A DNA stretch of 64,000 bases. Source: Oscillospiraceae bacterium. GTDB taxonomy: Bacteria; Bacillota; Clostridia; Oscillospirales; Ruminococcaceae. Position numbers and translations under genes: made by a program. The stretch is from positions 1-64,000 of the forward strand of contig JAFTTH010000030.1 of NCBI GenBank assembly GCA_017466885.1. Direction: 5' to 3'. This document shows, one piece after another, positions 8,210 through 18,348 of the stretch. The notes below the pieces were generated by a model. That model saw only the letters and a list, made by a program, of their open reading frames with translations. It was not told the DNA's origin and searched no databases. Position 1 is the stretch's first letter. Each line of letters begins with the position of its first letter.

Positions 8210-10432
8210 GTGAAAAAAGCATGGACTCGATTGATTGGGATACTGTTGATTTTCTGCATCCTTATGGCCTTCGGGTGTACTCCTGCGGTGGAGGAAGAGG
8301 AAGAAAAGACAAAGACTCCGACCTCCGCGTCGCTTGAGCGGATCAAGGGGGAAGAGGGAGTCTTGGTTTTGGCTGCACAAGAAGGCAGACTTGCTCTTTA
8401 TGTAGACCCGGTCAGCGGAATCTTTGAGGTGCGGGATACGCAAACCGGCCGCGTTTGGGAAAGTAACCCTGCCGGTCGGGTGGATGATCCCATTGCCGGA
8501 GACGGAATCCTGAAAATGAACCTTCACTCCCTGATGCTGTTTACCTTTGTGAATGTTGAGAGCAACATTGAGGGAACAGAAGTGAATAGCTATACCCAAA
8601 GTGCTACCCGGGGTGAGTCCCGGTGCTATCAGATCGAAAACGGTTTCCGGATGGAATACACAATGCCCGGTCGGGGCGGTACCGTTCTTCCGATTGAGAT
8701 CACCATCAAGAACGGAACGCTGAATGCCCGCCTTCCTCTGAAGGATATCGTTGAGGATGATGAGGAGCGGCTCTCCAAAGTCAGCCTGTTGCCCTACTTC
8801 TGTGCGGCAGGGATGGATCAGGAGGGATATCTGCTCGTTCCGGACGGATCGGGTGCGTTGATTTCCTTTAATAACCAGAAAGCAAACCTTGGGGAATATA
8901 GCCAGCCGGTTTACGGAAAAGAGTTATCCCGTACAGTTTCCATTCGGGATAATGTTACCAATAATATTCGCCTGCCGGTCTTTGGTATGTCTGACCGGTT
9001 TTTCGGAATGATCCGTGCGGGAGCTCCCCATGCCAACATTAACGCGGCGACCTCCGGAATCAAAAACAGCTTCAACTACGTTTATCCCTCCTTTACCCTC
9101 CGTACCAGCGATTCCTATAATCTTGGAACCACAGAGCTGACCCTTTTCTCGGAAGATATCGTTGAGATGGAAGATCCCTCTGTCACCTACTGGCTCCTGG
9201 AGGATGGAGAAGGCTATAATGAAATGGCGGAGATTTGCCGGGAAGAGCTTCTCGGCGATCGTAAAGTGGAAAAAGGGGAGAATGCTCCTTTCTACCTCCA
9301 GTTAACGGGGGCTGCGCTTTACGATACCACCATTGCCGGAATCCCGGTAACAATGAGCAGACGTTTGAGCGGATACAGTGGAGCAAAAGCTCTTTTGGAG
9401 GAGCTTTCTGAATCAATAGAGGGCCAGATCGTCCTCAAATATATTGCAGACCAGAAGTCGATTGCCGGGGAGTATCCCACAACCTTCTCCTGGGACGGTG
9501 CATTGGGATCCTCCGCCGAGCGTGCCGAACTGATGGAATACTGCAAGGATCACAATGTGCTTGTTTTGCCGAGCCTGGATCTGATCACCTACCGGAATCA
9601 GACCCTGAATACCCTTACCTGGTTCCACTCTGTTTCCACAATGGTCGGGGAAAGCACCATTCTTTGCAACTTCGACCTGAGCACCCGAAGAGTAGATTAT
9701 TCGGTGAAGCCCAAATATTTGGTCAAGCTTTCTTCGGCATTGGATTTTGGGAACGGCTTGATTCAATCTTTGAAAAATGAATCGCTGTCTGGTGTGGCGG
9801 CGGAAACTCTGGGGAGATATTTGTATTCTGACTTTGCAAATACAGGTGTCGTTTCCCGGGATGAGATTGCCCGTCAGATTGCACAGCTTGCGGAGAATTT
9901 CAGCTCTTCCTTCTCCGAGGTTCTTCTTTCGGATGCCAATGCATTCCTCCTTCCTTACGCAACCCGCCTGGAGGATGTTCCTATGGAATACTCCGGTTAT
10001 GCGCTGACAGATATTTCCATTCCCTTCTATCAGCTGGTGTTGAACGGGAAGATGGAGTACTCTACCGTGGCAATCAATGCGTCGGCCAGTGAGAACCGGT
10101 CCTTCCTGATGGCTTTGGAATCGGGCAGTGCACTGAAGTATTCTATGATCACCGAGTCAACTGACGAGTTGAAACGAACTGATCTTGAAAACCTCTATTA
10201 TCTGTCTTCGCAGGGTTGGAAGGAACGGAGCATGGAGCGGTATGAGATGTTCAATGAGGTCTACCGCGCAACTGACGGTTTTGCAATCCGTGCCCACGAG
10301 GTTTTGTCCAAGGATGTTCGTAAGATCACCTATCAGAACGGTGCAACCGTTTATATCAACTATTCCAGCCGGGAGTATGTGGGAGAAGACGGACTGACTG
10401 TTCCTGCAAGTGGTTATCTTTTGAAAAAATAG
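8210..10432 (+). CDS. DUF5696-type lipoprotein
   Basis: The product is 740 residues if started at the GTG at 8210; this gives a clean lipoprotein signal (MKKAWTRLIGILLIFCILM, lipobox AFGC) and has GAAAGGG upstream. An in-frame TTG at 8186 would add eight residues. The C-terminal segment (IRAHEVLSKDVRKITYQNG, VYINYSSREY) resembles the DUF5696 family, which is repeatedly found beside sugar ABC importers and Yip1 proteins in Firmicutes. The central region may adopt a glycoside-hydrolase-like barrel, but I see no convincing catalytic motif. It is inferred to be exposed on the outer face of the membrane and to take part in glycan handling. Confidence 0.7.
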   Translation: MKKAWTRLIGILLIFCILMAFGCTPAVEEEEEKTKTPTSASLERIKGEEGVLVLAAQEGRLALYVDPVSGIFEVRDTQTGRVWESNPAGRVDDPIAGDGILKMNLHSLMLFTFVNVESNIEGTEVNSYTQSATRGESRCYQIENGFRMEYTMPGRGGTVLPIEITIKNGTLNARLPLKDIVEDDEERLSKVSLLPYFCAAGMDQEGYLLVPDGSGALISFNNQKANLGEYSQPVYGKELSRTVSIRDNVTNNIRLPVFGMSDRFFGMIRAGAPHANINAATSGIKNSFNYVYPSFTLRTSDSYNLGTTELTLFSEDIVEMEDPSVTYWLLEDGEGYNEMAEICREELLGDRKVEKGENAPFYLQLTGAALYDTTIAGIPVTMSRRLSGYSGAKALLEELSESIEGQIVLKYIADQKSIAGEYPTTFSWDGALGSSAERAELMEYCKDHNVLVLPSLDLITYRNQTLNTLTWFHSVSTMVGESTILCNFDLSTRRVDYSVKPKYLVKLSSALDFGNGLIQSLKNESLSGVAAETLGRYLYSDFANTGVVSRDEIARQIAQLAENFSSSFSEVLLSDANAFLLPYATRLEDVPMEYSGYALTDISIPFYQLVLNGKMEYSTVAINASASENRSFLMALESGSALKYSMITESTDELKRTDLENLYYLSSQGWKERSMERYEMFNEVYRATDGFAIRAHEVLSKDVRKITYQNGATVYINYSSREYVGEDGLTVPASGYLLKK

Positions 10433-10462
10433 TCCGTATCTTTGAAAAAGGATGGTAAGAGC

Positions 10463-11377
10463 ATGGCTAAGAATCGCGCGAAGAAACGCCCTTCCTGGGA
10501 GAAGCGACGCATTCGAAATGGATACATATTCATTCTTCCTTGGTTGTTTGGATTTATCTTCTTTTTCTTCCGGCCATTGATGAGTGCGGTGCAGTATAGC
10601 TTGAATGAGATTAACTTCAAGCAGCCGATCGAGTTCGATTTTGTTGGGCTTGAGTTTTTCCAGAAGGCGTTTGTGGATGATATCTATTTTCTGCCGACCC
10701 TGAGTAACTCGCTGACCTCGTTGCTTTATGAGGCTCCGCTGATTATTGCCTTCAGCCTGACGGTTGCTTATGTCCTCAGTCATCGCTTTTTTGGAGCTAC
10801 AGCGTTCAAATCCATCTTCTTCCTGCCGGTTATTGTTGCCAGCGGTATTGCCTTTACCCTGATGCAGAGCGACTCTTATGCTTCCCAACTGGGAAGCAGC
10901 GTGACGACGGCTGCAATGTTCGGGGCGAAGGGAATCGGTGACCTTCTTTCTCAGGCGGGATTGGATGTCAGCGTGGTATCCTTCATTCAAAGTGTGGTTG
11001 ATCGGATCTTTAACCTGACATGGAAATCAGGAATCCAGATTCTTGTCTTCCTTTCCGCATTTAAGTCGATTCCGCAATCCTATTACGAAGCCTCTCAGCT
11101 GGAGGGTGCAACCGGTTGGGAATCCTTCTGTAAAATCACCTTCCCGATGATCTCGCCAATGTTGATTACCAACATTGTTTATACGATCATTGATACCTTT
11201 ACCGATTTTGCCAACCCAATGATCGTTTATATTAACGGTGTTTTGAGTAGCCAGTCGGGACGGATGGATATTTCCTATGGCTCGGCCTTGTCTATCATTT
11301 ACTTTATGGTTATCTTTGCAATTATCATTGTGGTTTATGCAATTATTAACCGCAGGGTCAGCTACTATAACGAATGA
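10463..11377 (+). CDS. ABC sugar importer permease (LplB type)
   Basis: This 304-residue membrane protein has about six helices (first: GYIFILPWLFGFIFFFF) and an EAA loop EASQLEGATGWESFCKITFP. The N-terminus is strongly basic (KNRAKKRPSWEKRRIR), which fits an inside orientation. The ATG at 10463 is preferred over the in-frame TTG at 10442 because GGATGG lies about 8 nt upstream. It forms the second permease pair of the locus with the following gene; the cognate binding protein may be the lipoprotein at 20135. Confidence 0.85.
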   Translation: MAKNRAKKRPSWEKRRIRNGYIFILPWLFGFIFFFFRPLMSAVQYSLNEINFKQPIEFDFVGLEFFQKAFVDDIYFLPTLSNSLTSLLYEAPLIIAFSLTVAYVLSHRFFGATAFKSIFFLPVIVASGIAFTLMQSDSYASQLGSSVTTAAMFGAKGIGDLLSQAGLDVSVVSFIQSVVDRIFNLTWKSGIQILVFLSAFKSIPQSYYEASQLEGATGWESFCKITFPMISPMLITNIVYTIIDTFTDFANPMIVYINGVLSSQSGRMDISYGSALSIIYFMVIFAIIIVVYAIINRRVSYYNE

Positions 11378-11391
11378 GAGGAGGATCAGCA

Positions 11392-12414
11392 TTGGGCGTT
11401 GAGAGATTAACACAAACCAACAAAGGAAAGTTTTATACCGAAACTGCAAAGAAAACCAAACGCAGAGTTCTTCTGGGAAAGACTCTCCGGGTGATCGGTT
11501 CGATTTACCGGTTTTTGATGCTGGCTTGTGTTTCAGTAATCGTTCTTTATCCGATTATGACTATGCTGACCATTGCAATCCGGCCGGCTGATCAGATGAC
11601 TGATCCTACTATTGTGTGGATCCCCAAGAGCTTTACCTTTGAAAATATTCAAACAGCATTTACCTATATGAAGTTCTCTACCGCAGCGGTCAATAGTCTG
11701 ATAATCACTTTGGGCTGCTCTATTCTGGAGATGATCTCCTGCTCCATGGCGGCTTATGGTTTTGCCCGGTATAAGTTCAAGGGCAGAGGAATCCTCTTTA
11801 TGATGGTTATCTTTACCATCCTGGTTCCGCCCTTTACCATTGCAATTCCCAATTATGTTCTCTTTTTCCAGTTTGACTATTTCGGAATCGGCTCGCTGAT
11901 CGGGTTGTTTACCGGTGAGCCTCTTTCCACCAACCTGGTAGGAAGCTACCTGGCAATGTTGCTTCCGGCGATGTTTGGTGTGGGAATCCGCGGGGGATTG
12001 TTCATCTATATTCTCCGTCAGTCCTTCCGGAATATGCCTCGTGAGCTGGAAGAGGCCGCCTATATTGACGGCTGCAACACTGCCAGAACATTTATTCAGA
12101 TCATTCTTCCCAATAGCAGAACGATGTTGATTACCGTTTTCCTCTTCGCAATCGTTTGGTATTGGAATGATCATACCTATTCATCCCTGCTTTTGGGAAA
12201 TCTGCCCACATTGTCCACCCGTCTTACTGTTCTTCAGAACGAGGTCCTGAACTTTATGCAGGAGGCCTCGGGCGCTTTGTCGGGGAATCCCTATTTTCTC
12301 TCGGCAGCGTTGCAGGCGGGCTGTCTGCTGATGATCCTGCCGTTGTTGCTGATGTATATTTTCCTCCAGCGGTTCCTGACGGAGAGCATTGAGCGGTCCG
12401 GATTGGTTGGATAA
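11392..12414 (+). CDS. ABC sugar importer permease (LplC type)
   Basis: This 340-residue permease has an EAA loop EEAAYIDGCNTARTFIQIILP and six predicted helices. The start is likely the TTG at 11392, which has AGAGGAGGA six nucleotides upstream; an ATG at 11374 overlaps the stop of the previous gene and lies inside that ribosome-binding site. The short spacing implies translational coupling with the LplB-type partner. It is the last importer component before the four glycoside-hydrolase-like paralogues. Confidence 0.82.
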   Translation: MGVERLTQTNKGKFYTETAKKTKRRVLLGKTLRVIGSIYRFLMLACVSVIVLYPIMTMLTIAIRPADQMTDPTIVWIPKSFTFENIQTAFTYMKFSTAAVNSLIITLGCSILEMISCSMAAYGFARYKFKGRGILFMMVIFTILVPPFTIAIPNYVLFFQFDYFGIGSLIGLFTGEPLSTNLVGSYLAMLLPAMFGVGIRGGLFIYILRQSFRNMPRELEEAAYIDGCNTARTFIQIILPNSRTMLITVFLFAIVWYWNDHTYSSLLLGNLPTLSTRLTVLQNEVLNFMQEASGALSGNPYFLSAALQAGCLLMILPLLLMYIFLQRFLTESIERSGLVG

Positions 12415-12432
12415 CAAAAGGGGACGGAAGAT

Positions 12433-14508
12433 ATGAAGCGAAGCATTCGCATTTTTTCGGCGCTGTTAGGTCTTACAATTCTTTCCGGGTGTTTTGCCGG
12501 AGACGTGACAGACACCACAGAGCAGACCGATAGTGCCGCCACCTCATCCCAAACCTCATCCGAGGGAGTCTATTCCGATTCTTCCAAGGCTCCCTCCTCT
12601 CAAGCTTCATCGCAACCATCTTCACAATCCTCATCGTCTTCGAAGGCACCGTCCCAAGCGGATAAGGTGCCTTCTTCCGAGCCGTCATCAACGGTATCTT
12701 CCTCTTCCTCCTCGAAGCCTCAAACACCTCCAGAGGAATCGGTCACTGCGGATACAGTCCGCCATTGGGTGCAGTGGACGGGTGGCCCGGTCCGACCGGA
12801 TGGGCTCAACAGCGCCTGGGACTGGAAAGCCGCCACGCGGCAGAATGTCAACCAGCTTTCGGTGCATTATCTTGCCGAGGATGAAGACGGTGAAACTGTT
12901 TACGGTGTGCCGACGGTGGATCAGTGCGCCGCGCTGATGAAGCGGTTGGACTACGATCTGAAGGAGAGCGCAAAGGCGGGGGTGGATATCCTCGGCTTTT
13001 GCGATACTGTTCAGATTTCCCGCCGGGCGGCCAGTAATATGGGGTATAGCCTCAGTCAGCTTTGTGCCGTTGATGCTTCGGGCAACTATATTTTCACTAC
13101 CGCGTGGCATGCGGAGGGACTGTATATCTGTTGTATCAACTCCCCTCAGTGGCGGGCCTGGCTGACGGAAATTCACCGGCTTCATGCCGAGGCCGGCTTT
13201 GCGGGAGTTCAGTTTGATTTCCACCCTTATGCGGCGGCAGGCCTATTCTGCCGGTGCAAAAACTGCCAAGCATCCTGGAAAGCGTACAGTAAGGAAAAAC
13301 TGGGCGTCGAGAAGGAGCTTTTAACGCAACTTGATTTCTCCAACGAGATTTCCCGTACCTATTTTTGGTGGAAGATGGAGTGTTTTGCCGACTTTTTGAA
13401 GGAGGTCTCCTCTGAAGCCAAGAAGGTCAATCCTGACTATAAGTTGGCGATGAATAATAACGTCAACGGCTACAATTTCCCCTTTGAAGCACTGCTGAAG
13501 GGGTGGGATGTGCCGACTTCGGAGCATCATAACTCCAACAATGGGTATAGCTCCACTCTTTATATGTATCAGTTGACCGAAGCCCTCGGATATGACATTC
13601 TCCATTCCCAGTATAATACCTGGCCGGAGGTGGATCCGATTTTCCGGTACAAAACGAATCTCGCAGAGGCTTACGCCACCATTGGCGGAATTTCTTACGT
13701 AACCGATGCAACCGGGTGGGGCAAAAAGATGTTCCGATTTGTTTCGGAACGCCCGGAAATCTATGCAGGGTCCTCTTCTAAAGCGGGGGTTGCAGTGCTT
13801 TATTCGGCGGAAAGCAATGTGTTTTCTTTAAAGCCGAATGAGTTGAATTTAGGCTCGCTTTTGTTCACTTTCCGCACCGACCGGGCCAGACAAGCGGCAT
13901 CAGCGTTGGTAAAATCGGGTGTCACTTATGACTTTTTAGCGGTGGAACGTGCCGATGCAGAAGTGTTACTGGATCGGTATGGCGCGTTTGTTATCCCCGC
14001 CTACACATACTTTAACGACGATACCTGGGCTCCGATTATTGAAAAACTGGTAAGACGCGGGAAAAGAATGATCGTAATCGGAGAAGGCGGAAAGCAATTT
14101 ATTACCCAAAATGCCGGGAACTGTACCAGCGTAACCTATGTTCCGGCATTGAAAGCCGCAGATTCGGAAGAAGCATTTCAAGTTACTGACGAGTTTAAGG
14201 CAGCGGTTGCGGGTCTGTCAAACCTTACTCTTATGAATAACCTCTCGGATACCGCTCTTACCATCCGGGAAAGCGGGTCGAAAACCTATATTCATGTGGT
14301 GCGCAGAGGTGCAGCTGAAGCAGACCGTGCGACGCATCACCAATGGTTGCGTTGGACGATTCCCGAGGGAAAGAAAATCACCTCTATTTCTGCGGAGTGT
14401 CCGTATACCTCCAAGAAATCAATCGACTTGGATTGGACAGTTTATAATGGTATCCTGGAGATCATCACGGATGATTTTGATACCTATCTTGTTATTACAA
14501 TTTCATAG
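12433..14508 (+). CDS. Glycoside-hydrolase-like lipoprotein, paralogue 1 of 4
   Basis: The product is 691 residues. A lipoprotein signal (lipobox SGC) is followed by a Ser/Pro-rich tether of about 85 residues, then the domain shared with the next three genes. Shared landmarks are W(V/I)xWxGGP, DTVQ, FDFHPYAAAG, a Cys cluster CRCKNC, MNNN, PTSEH, FRYK and ESNVFS. The N-terminal half looks like a TIM barrel of the GHL6/GH42-like class. The C-terminal half contains a Rossmann-like segment (YDFLAVERADAEVLLDRYGAFVIP, the position of the GH42 trimerisation domain) and an end beta-sandwich. Catalytic residues are not certain; the conserved Glu in TSEH is one candidate. It is the most divergent paralogue and the only one with the long Ser-rich tether, so it may reach further into the cell wall. 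Confidence 0.7.
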   Translation: MKRSIRIFSALLGLTILSGCFAGDVTDTTEQTDSAATSSQTSSEGVYSDSSKAPSSQASSQPSSQSSSSSKAPSQADKVPSSEPSSTVSSSSSSKPQTPPEESVTADTVRHWVQWTGGPVRPDGLNSAWDWKAATRQNVNQLSVHYLAEDEDGETVYGVPTVDQCAALMKRLDYDLKESAKAGVDILGFCDTVQISRRAASNMGYSLSQLCAVDASGNYIFTTAWHAEGLYICCINSPQWRAWLTEIHRLHAEAGFAGVQFDFHPYAAAGLFCRCKNCQASWKAYSKEKLGVEKELLTQLDFSNEISRTYFWWKMECFADFLKEVSSEAKKVNPDYKLAMNNNVNGYNFPFEALLKGWDVPTSEHHNSNNGYSSTLYMYQLTEALGYDILHSQYNTWPEVDPIFRYKTNLAEAYATIGGISYVTDATGWGKKMFRFVSERPEIYAGSSSKAGVAVLYSAESNVFSLKPNELNLGSLLFTFRTDRARQAASALVKSGVTYDFLAVERADAEVLLDRYGAFVIPAYTYFNDDTWAPIIEKLVRRGKRMIVIGEGGKQFITQNAGNCTSVTYVPALKAADSEEAFQVTDEFKAAVAGLSNLTLMNNLSDTALTIRESGSKTYIHVVRRGAAEADRATHHQWLRWTIPEGKKITSISAECPYTSKKSIDLDWTVYNGILEIITDDFDTYLVITIS

Positions 14509-14528
14509 TGAAAAAGGAGGAAATAACA

Positions 14529-16397
14529 ATGAAACGATCGATGAAACGGATCCTTTCGGCGATTGTTGTGGCTGTTTTGGTGTTTGGCCTGACTGCCTGC
14601 AACGGCGGCGGAGAAGCAAAGGATGATAAACTGATCCTGTCCTGGATCAACTGGTCTGGCGGTCCTGTCCGGGATGACGGAACCTACAGTCTGTGGGATT
14701 CCGCTTCGGCAGAGATGGTAAAGGTCAACCAGATATCCACCTACTATCTGGCCAAGAAAAGTGATGGCTCCACTGTTTTCGGTGTCCCGACAAATGAGCA
14801 GCTGGAAGAGGTTATGGAGCATGCCAAGTACGACATTGATCTGAGCCACGAAAAGGGTATTCGGGTAATCGGATATAGCGATACGGTGCAGTTTTCCAAG
14901 GAATCCGCAACCGCAATGGGTTACACGGTGGATGAACTGGTAGCCGTTGGGTACGGCGGACAGCAGATCGTGACCACTGCGTGGTATAAGGGTGGACTGT
15001 ATGTTGCGTGCATCAACTCCCCCGAGTGGAGAAACTGGCTCTCTAAAAACCTGAAGGCAACGGCTGAGGCCGGCTTTGACGGTTTGCAGTATGACCTTCA
15101 CCCCTATGCGGCAGCCGGTATGTTCTGCCAGTGCGATCATTGCGTAGAGCTGTGGGCGAAGCGGTCGGAGGAGAAGCTGGGCACTGCAAGAACAATCCCC
15201 AACGCCTTCGATTTCTCAACCGAGGAAGGTCGGGTTTACTGGCAGTGGAAGATGGATTGTTTCGGCGATTTCCTGCGGGAGACCACTGAAGCGGCCAAGA
15301 AGGAAAATCCCGATTTCATTCTGCTGATGAATAATAACGTGACTGGAACAAACTTCGGCTTTGAGGCGCTGGGCGGCGTTTGGGATATGCCCACCAGTGA
15401 GCATGGCAACACCAGTAACGGTTATGAATCCACTTTGTTTATGTATCAGATGGCGGAAGCCTTGGGCTATTCCGATCTTTATGCCCAGTACGGCACAGAC
15501 GATGAAATCGACCCTATTTTCCGCTACAAGGTCAACCTTGCCGAATCCTTCGCGGTGAATGGCGGACTGTCTTATGTCAGCGATAAATATGGTGTGGGAT
15601 CTGCGATGTTTACCTTTGCGGGAGGAATACATTCCGAAGCGTATACCGGAACAAAGTCCATTGCAAAGGTAGCAATCCTGTGGTCGGTTGAGAGTAATGT
15701 TTATTCCATCCCGGTGGACTATTTCCAATTCGTCGGACTGTTGCATCCTTATGCCTATGATTTTGCCCGGCAGACATCAGCGGCGCTGGTCAAGAGCGGT
15801 ATCACCTATGATTACCTTGCCCTTGAGCCGGAAGGAGTTTTGGATCGGCTGAATCAGTATGATGTCCTGGTTCTCCCTGAGTATACCTACTTTAACAGTG
15901 AGACCTGGGAGCCTGTTCTGAAGGCAATTGCGGAGCGTGGCAAGAAGCTGATCGTTCTGGGCAGAGACTCCAAAGAGTTTGTTAATTCGGATGCAGACCA
16001 TATTACTTACGTTCCGAACTTTACCCAGTCCAGCGGGGAATCCTCGCTGACAGTTTCCAAGGCGTTTATGGATGCTCTGAAGGAGACTGGGGCAACCAAT
16101 CAGGTCTCCATTAAGAATAACCAGGATGTGACCGCGGTAACTGCAAGAAAGGCCGCAGACGGAAATATTTATCTCCATGTCATCCGCCGCGGCGGGGATG
16201 ACAACCTGGCAGATCGGACTGCCAAGTTGGAGTTTACACTTCCGGAGGGCTTCCAGCTGGATACTGTTACGGGAGAAAATCCTTTCGTTCGTCCGGTGAA
16301 AGTGGATGTTGAATATTCACTCGAAGGGAATACCCTTTCTATTGAGAGTGAAAAATTTGACACCTACCTTCTCCTTACACTAAAAGCAAAATCCTAA
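14529..16397 (+). CDS. Glycoside-hydrolase-like lipoprotein, paralogue 2 of 4
   Basis: The product is 622 residues from the ATG at 14529, which follows AAAGGAGG; a GTG at 14508 would overlap the stop of paralogue 1. The lipobox is LTAC and there is no Ser-rich tether. The shared domain is complete: WINWSGGPVRDDG, YDLHPYAAAGMFCQCDHC, LLMNNN, MPTSEHG, FRYKVNLAESF, VESNVYS and a terminal EKFDTYLLLTLK strand. The Cys cluster (CxCxxC) recalls the metal-binding cysteines of GH42 enzymes, but the spacing has not been checked against a structure. It is inferred to act on glycan outside the membrane before import. Confidence 0.7.
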   Translation: MKRSMKRILSAIVVAVLVFGLTACNGGGEAKDDKLILSWINWSGGPVRDDGTYSLWDSASAEMVKVNQISTYYLAKKSDGSTVFGVPTNEQLEEVMEHAKYDIDLSHEKGIRVIGYSDTVQFSKESATAMGYTVDELVAVGYGGQQIVTTAWYKGGLYVACINSPEWRNWLSKNLKATAEAGFDGLQYDLHPYAAAGMFCQCDHCVELWAKRSEEKLGTARTIPNAFDFSTEEGRVYWQWKMDCFGDFLRETTEAAKKENPDFILLMNNNVTGTNFGFEALGGVWDMPTSEHGNTSNGYESTLFMYQMAEALGYSDLYAQYGTDDEIDPIFRYKVNLAESFAVNGGLSYVSDKYGVGSAMFTFAGGIHSEAYTGTKSIAKVAILWSVESNVYSIPVDYFQFVGLLHPYAYDFARQTSAALVKSGITYDYLALEPEGVLDRLNQYDVLVLPEYTYFNSETWEPVLKAIAERGKKLIVLGRDSKEFVNSDADHITYVPNFTQSSGESSLTVSKAFMDALKETGATNQVSIKNNQDVTAVTARKAADGNIYLHVIRRGGDDNLADRTAKLEFTLPEGFQLDTVTGENPFVRPVKVDVEYSLEGNTLSIESEKFDTYLLLTLKAKS

Positions 16398-16422
16398 CGT
16401 TTCAAAAGTGGAGGTACTGAGA

Positions 16423-18318
16423 ATGAAGCATTCAACAATGAAAAAGTGGAAAGCCTGTCTTTGTGCGGGCCTTTCTGTGCTGACTCTGTTGGGGGCAACA
16501 GCTTGCACCCCTGCAGCTCAGCCGGAGGGCGATGAGCCGTGGATCGGAAACTGGGTCCAGTGGTATGGCGGACAGGAAAGAGAAGACGGAACAAAAAGCC
16601 TTTGGGACTGGCAGCAGGCAGAGGTTGGTCACGTAAATCAGATGTCCACCTATTATCTTGCTACGGACGATGAGGGTAATACTGTTTACGGTGTTCCCAC
16701 CAACGCTCAGTACCAAAAGGTAATGGATCATGCTCTTTATGATATTGAAAAGTGTGATGAGCGGGGAATCCGCATCATCGGATACAGTGACACGGTTCAG
16801 TTCGAGGAGCGGATTGCGCAGGAGATGGGCTTTACTCTGGACCAGATCGCGTCGGTCAATGCGCAGGGACAGTACACCTTCACCAATGCATGGCATGATC
16901 CCGGTTTGTATATCGCCTGCATCAATTCCCCTGAGTGGAAGGGCTGGCTGAAGGAAAACCTCCGTCAGACTGCCGCTGCCGGTTTTGCGGGCCTGCAGTA
17001 TGACTTCCATCCTTATGCCGGTGCTGGCCTTTTCTGCTACTGCGAGCACTGCAAAGAGGGCTGGAAAGAGCATTCCAAAGAGGTTCTTGGGGAGGAAGCC
17101 GCTTATCCTACCCAGTTGGATTTCTCCAATGAGGTCAGCCGGGAATACTGGCGCTGGAAGATTGAGTGCTTCCGCGACTTTATGGATGAGACCAGCGCTG
17201 CGGCAAAAGAGATCAACCCCGATTTCCTGATGCTGATGAACAATAACGCCAACGGCGTAAACTTTGCCTTTGAGGCGCTCTACGGTGCTGTTGATATGCC
17301 CACCAGTGAGCACGGCGGAACCAACAACGGTTTTGATTCCACCCTTTACCTGTATCAGATGGCGGAGGCCCTGGGCTTCAGTGATCTTTATACCCAGTAC
17401 AATGCTTACGCTGAGGTTGATCCTGCTTTCCGGTATAAGGTCAATATCGGTGAGTCCTTTGCAACCACCGGCGGTATCACCTATGTTATTGAGCATGCGG
17501 CAAATATCAGCACCAAGGCATTCACCTTTGCGGATGAGCGCCACCAGGTCTATGCCAACACCAAGTCTATGGCTAAGGCTGCAGTTCTTTGGTCCATTGA
17601 AAGTAACCTTTTCTCGATGAGTCCTGAGGAGTTCCCTTATAGCTCGTTGCTGTATACTGTGGAAACAGACTATGCCCGCCAGGTAGCACTTCTTCTGGTC
17701 AACGCCTGCATCACCTACGACTATCTTGCCCTTGAGCCGGAAGGCGTTCTGGAGCGGATGGATCAGTATGATGTCTTCTTCCTGCCGGAGTATAGCTACT
17801 TTGAGGATGAGACCTGGAAGCCTGTTCTTGAGAAGATCAAGGAGCAGGGTAAGGATCTGATTGTTCTCGGCACCGAGGCCGAAAGCAAGGTCAAGGAGCT
17901 GGTGCCCGAGCTGGCAGATTATAAACGTGCATGGTATATTGAGAATTTCACCAAGCAGGCCTTTGGATCCAACCACGGCGTTCCCAAGGATTTCATGACT
18001 GCTCTGAACCGTTCCAAGGCCAGAGATTTGGTGTCAGTCAAAAATAACCAGGCGTTTACCTCTGTTACCGTTCGTGAGGGTCTGGATGGAACCATCTATC
18101 TCCATGTTGTCCGTCGCGGAGGAGACGATGCACTCGCCGACCATACCGCCAAGATCGAGTTTACCCTGCCGGAGGGATATGACTGCAAAAAGATCACCGG
18201 TAGCTGCCCCTTCACGGAGGATGTGGATATTGACGTCGACTTTGAAGAAGAGGATGGCGTCCTGACGATCCAAACCGGCGATTTTGATACCTATGCGTTG
18301 CTCACCCTGAAAAAGTAA
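16423..18318 (+). CDS. Glycoside-hydrolase-like lipoprotein, paralogue 3 of 4
   Basis: The product is 631 residues from the ATG at 16423, with GGAGG 8 nt upstream. The signal peptide ends in the lipobox ATAC. The domain landmarks match paralogue 2 closely (DFHPYAGAGLFCYCEHC, MNNNANG, MPTSEHGG, FRYKVNIGESF, YDYLALEPEGVLERMDQYDV). By eye, paralogues 2, 3 and 4 are clearly closer to one another than to paralogue 1. The difference in loop residues after FEAL and before the TSEH motif could reflect different substrate binding. Confidence 0.7.
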   Translation: MKHSTMKKWKACLCAGLSVLTLLGATACTPAAQPEGDEPWIGNWVQWYGGQEREDGTKSLWDWQQAEVGHVNQMSTYYLATDDEGNTVYGVPTNAQYQKVMDHALYDIEKCDERGIRIIGYSDTVQFEERIAQEMGFTLDQIASVNAQGQYTFTNAWHDPGLYIACINSPEWKGWLKENLRQTAAAGFAGLQYDFHPYAGAGLFCYCEHCKEGWKEHSKEVLGEEAAYPTQLDFSNEVSREYWRWKIECFRDFMDETSAAAKEINPDFLMLMNNNANGVNFAFEALYGAVDMPTSEHGGTNNGFDSTLYLYQMAEALGFSDLYTQYNAYAEVDPAFRYKVNIGESFATTGGITYVIEHAANISTKAFTFADERHQVYANTKSMAKAAVLWSIESNLFSMSPEEFPYSSLLYTVETDYARQVALLLVNACITYDYLALEPEGVLERMDQYDVFFLPEYSYFEDETWKPVLEKIKEQGKDLIVLGTEAESKVKELVPELADYKRAWYIENFTKQAFGSNHGVPKDFMTALNRSKARDLVSVKNNQAFTSVTVREGLDGTIYLHVVRRGGDDALADHTAKIEFTLPEGYDCKKITGSCPFTEDVDIDVDFEEEDGVLTIQTGDFDTYALLTLKK

Positions 18319-18348
18319 ATGAGCGCTTAACCCCAGGAGGGATTCAGT

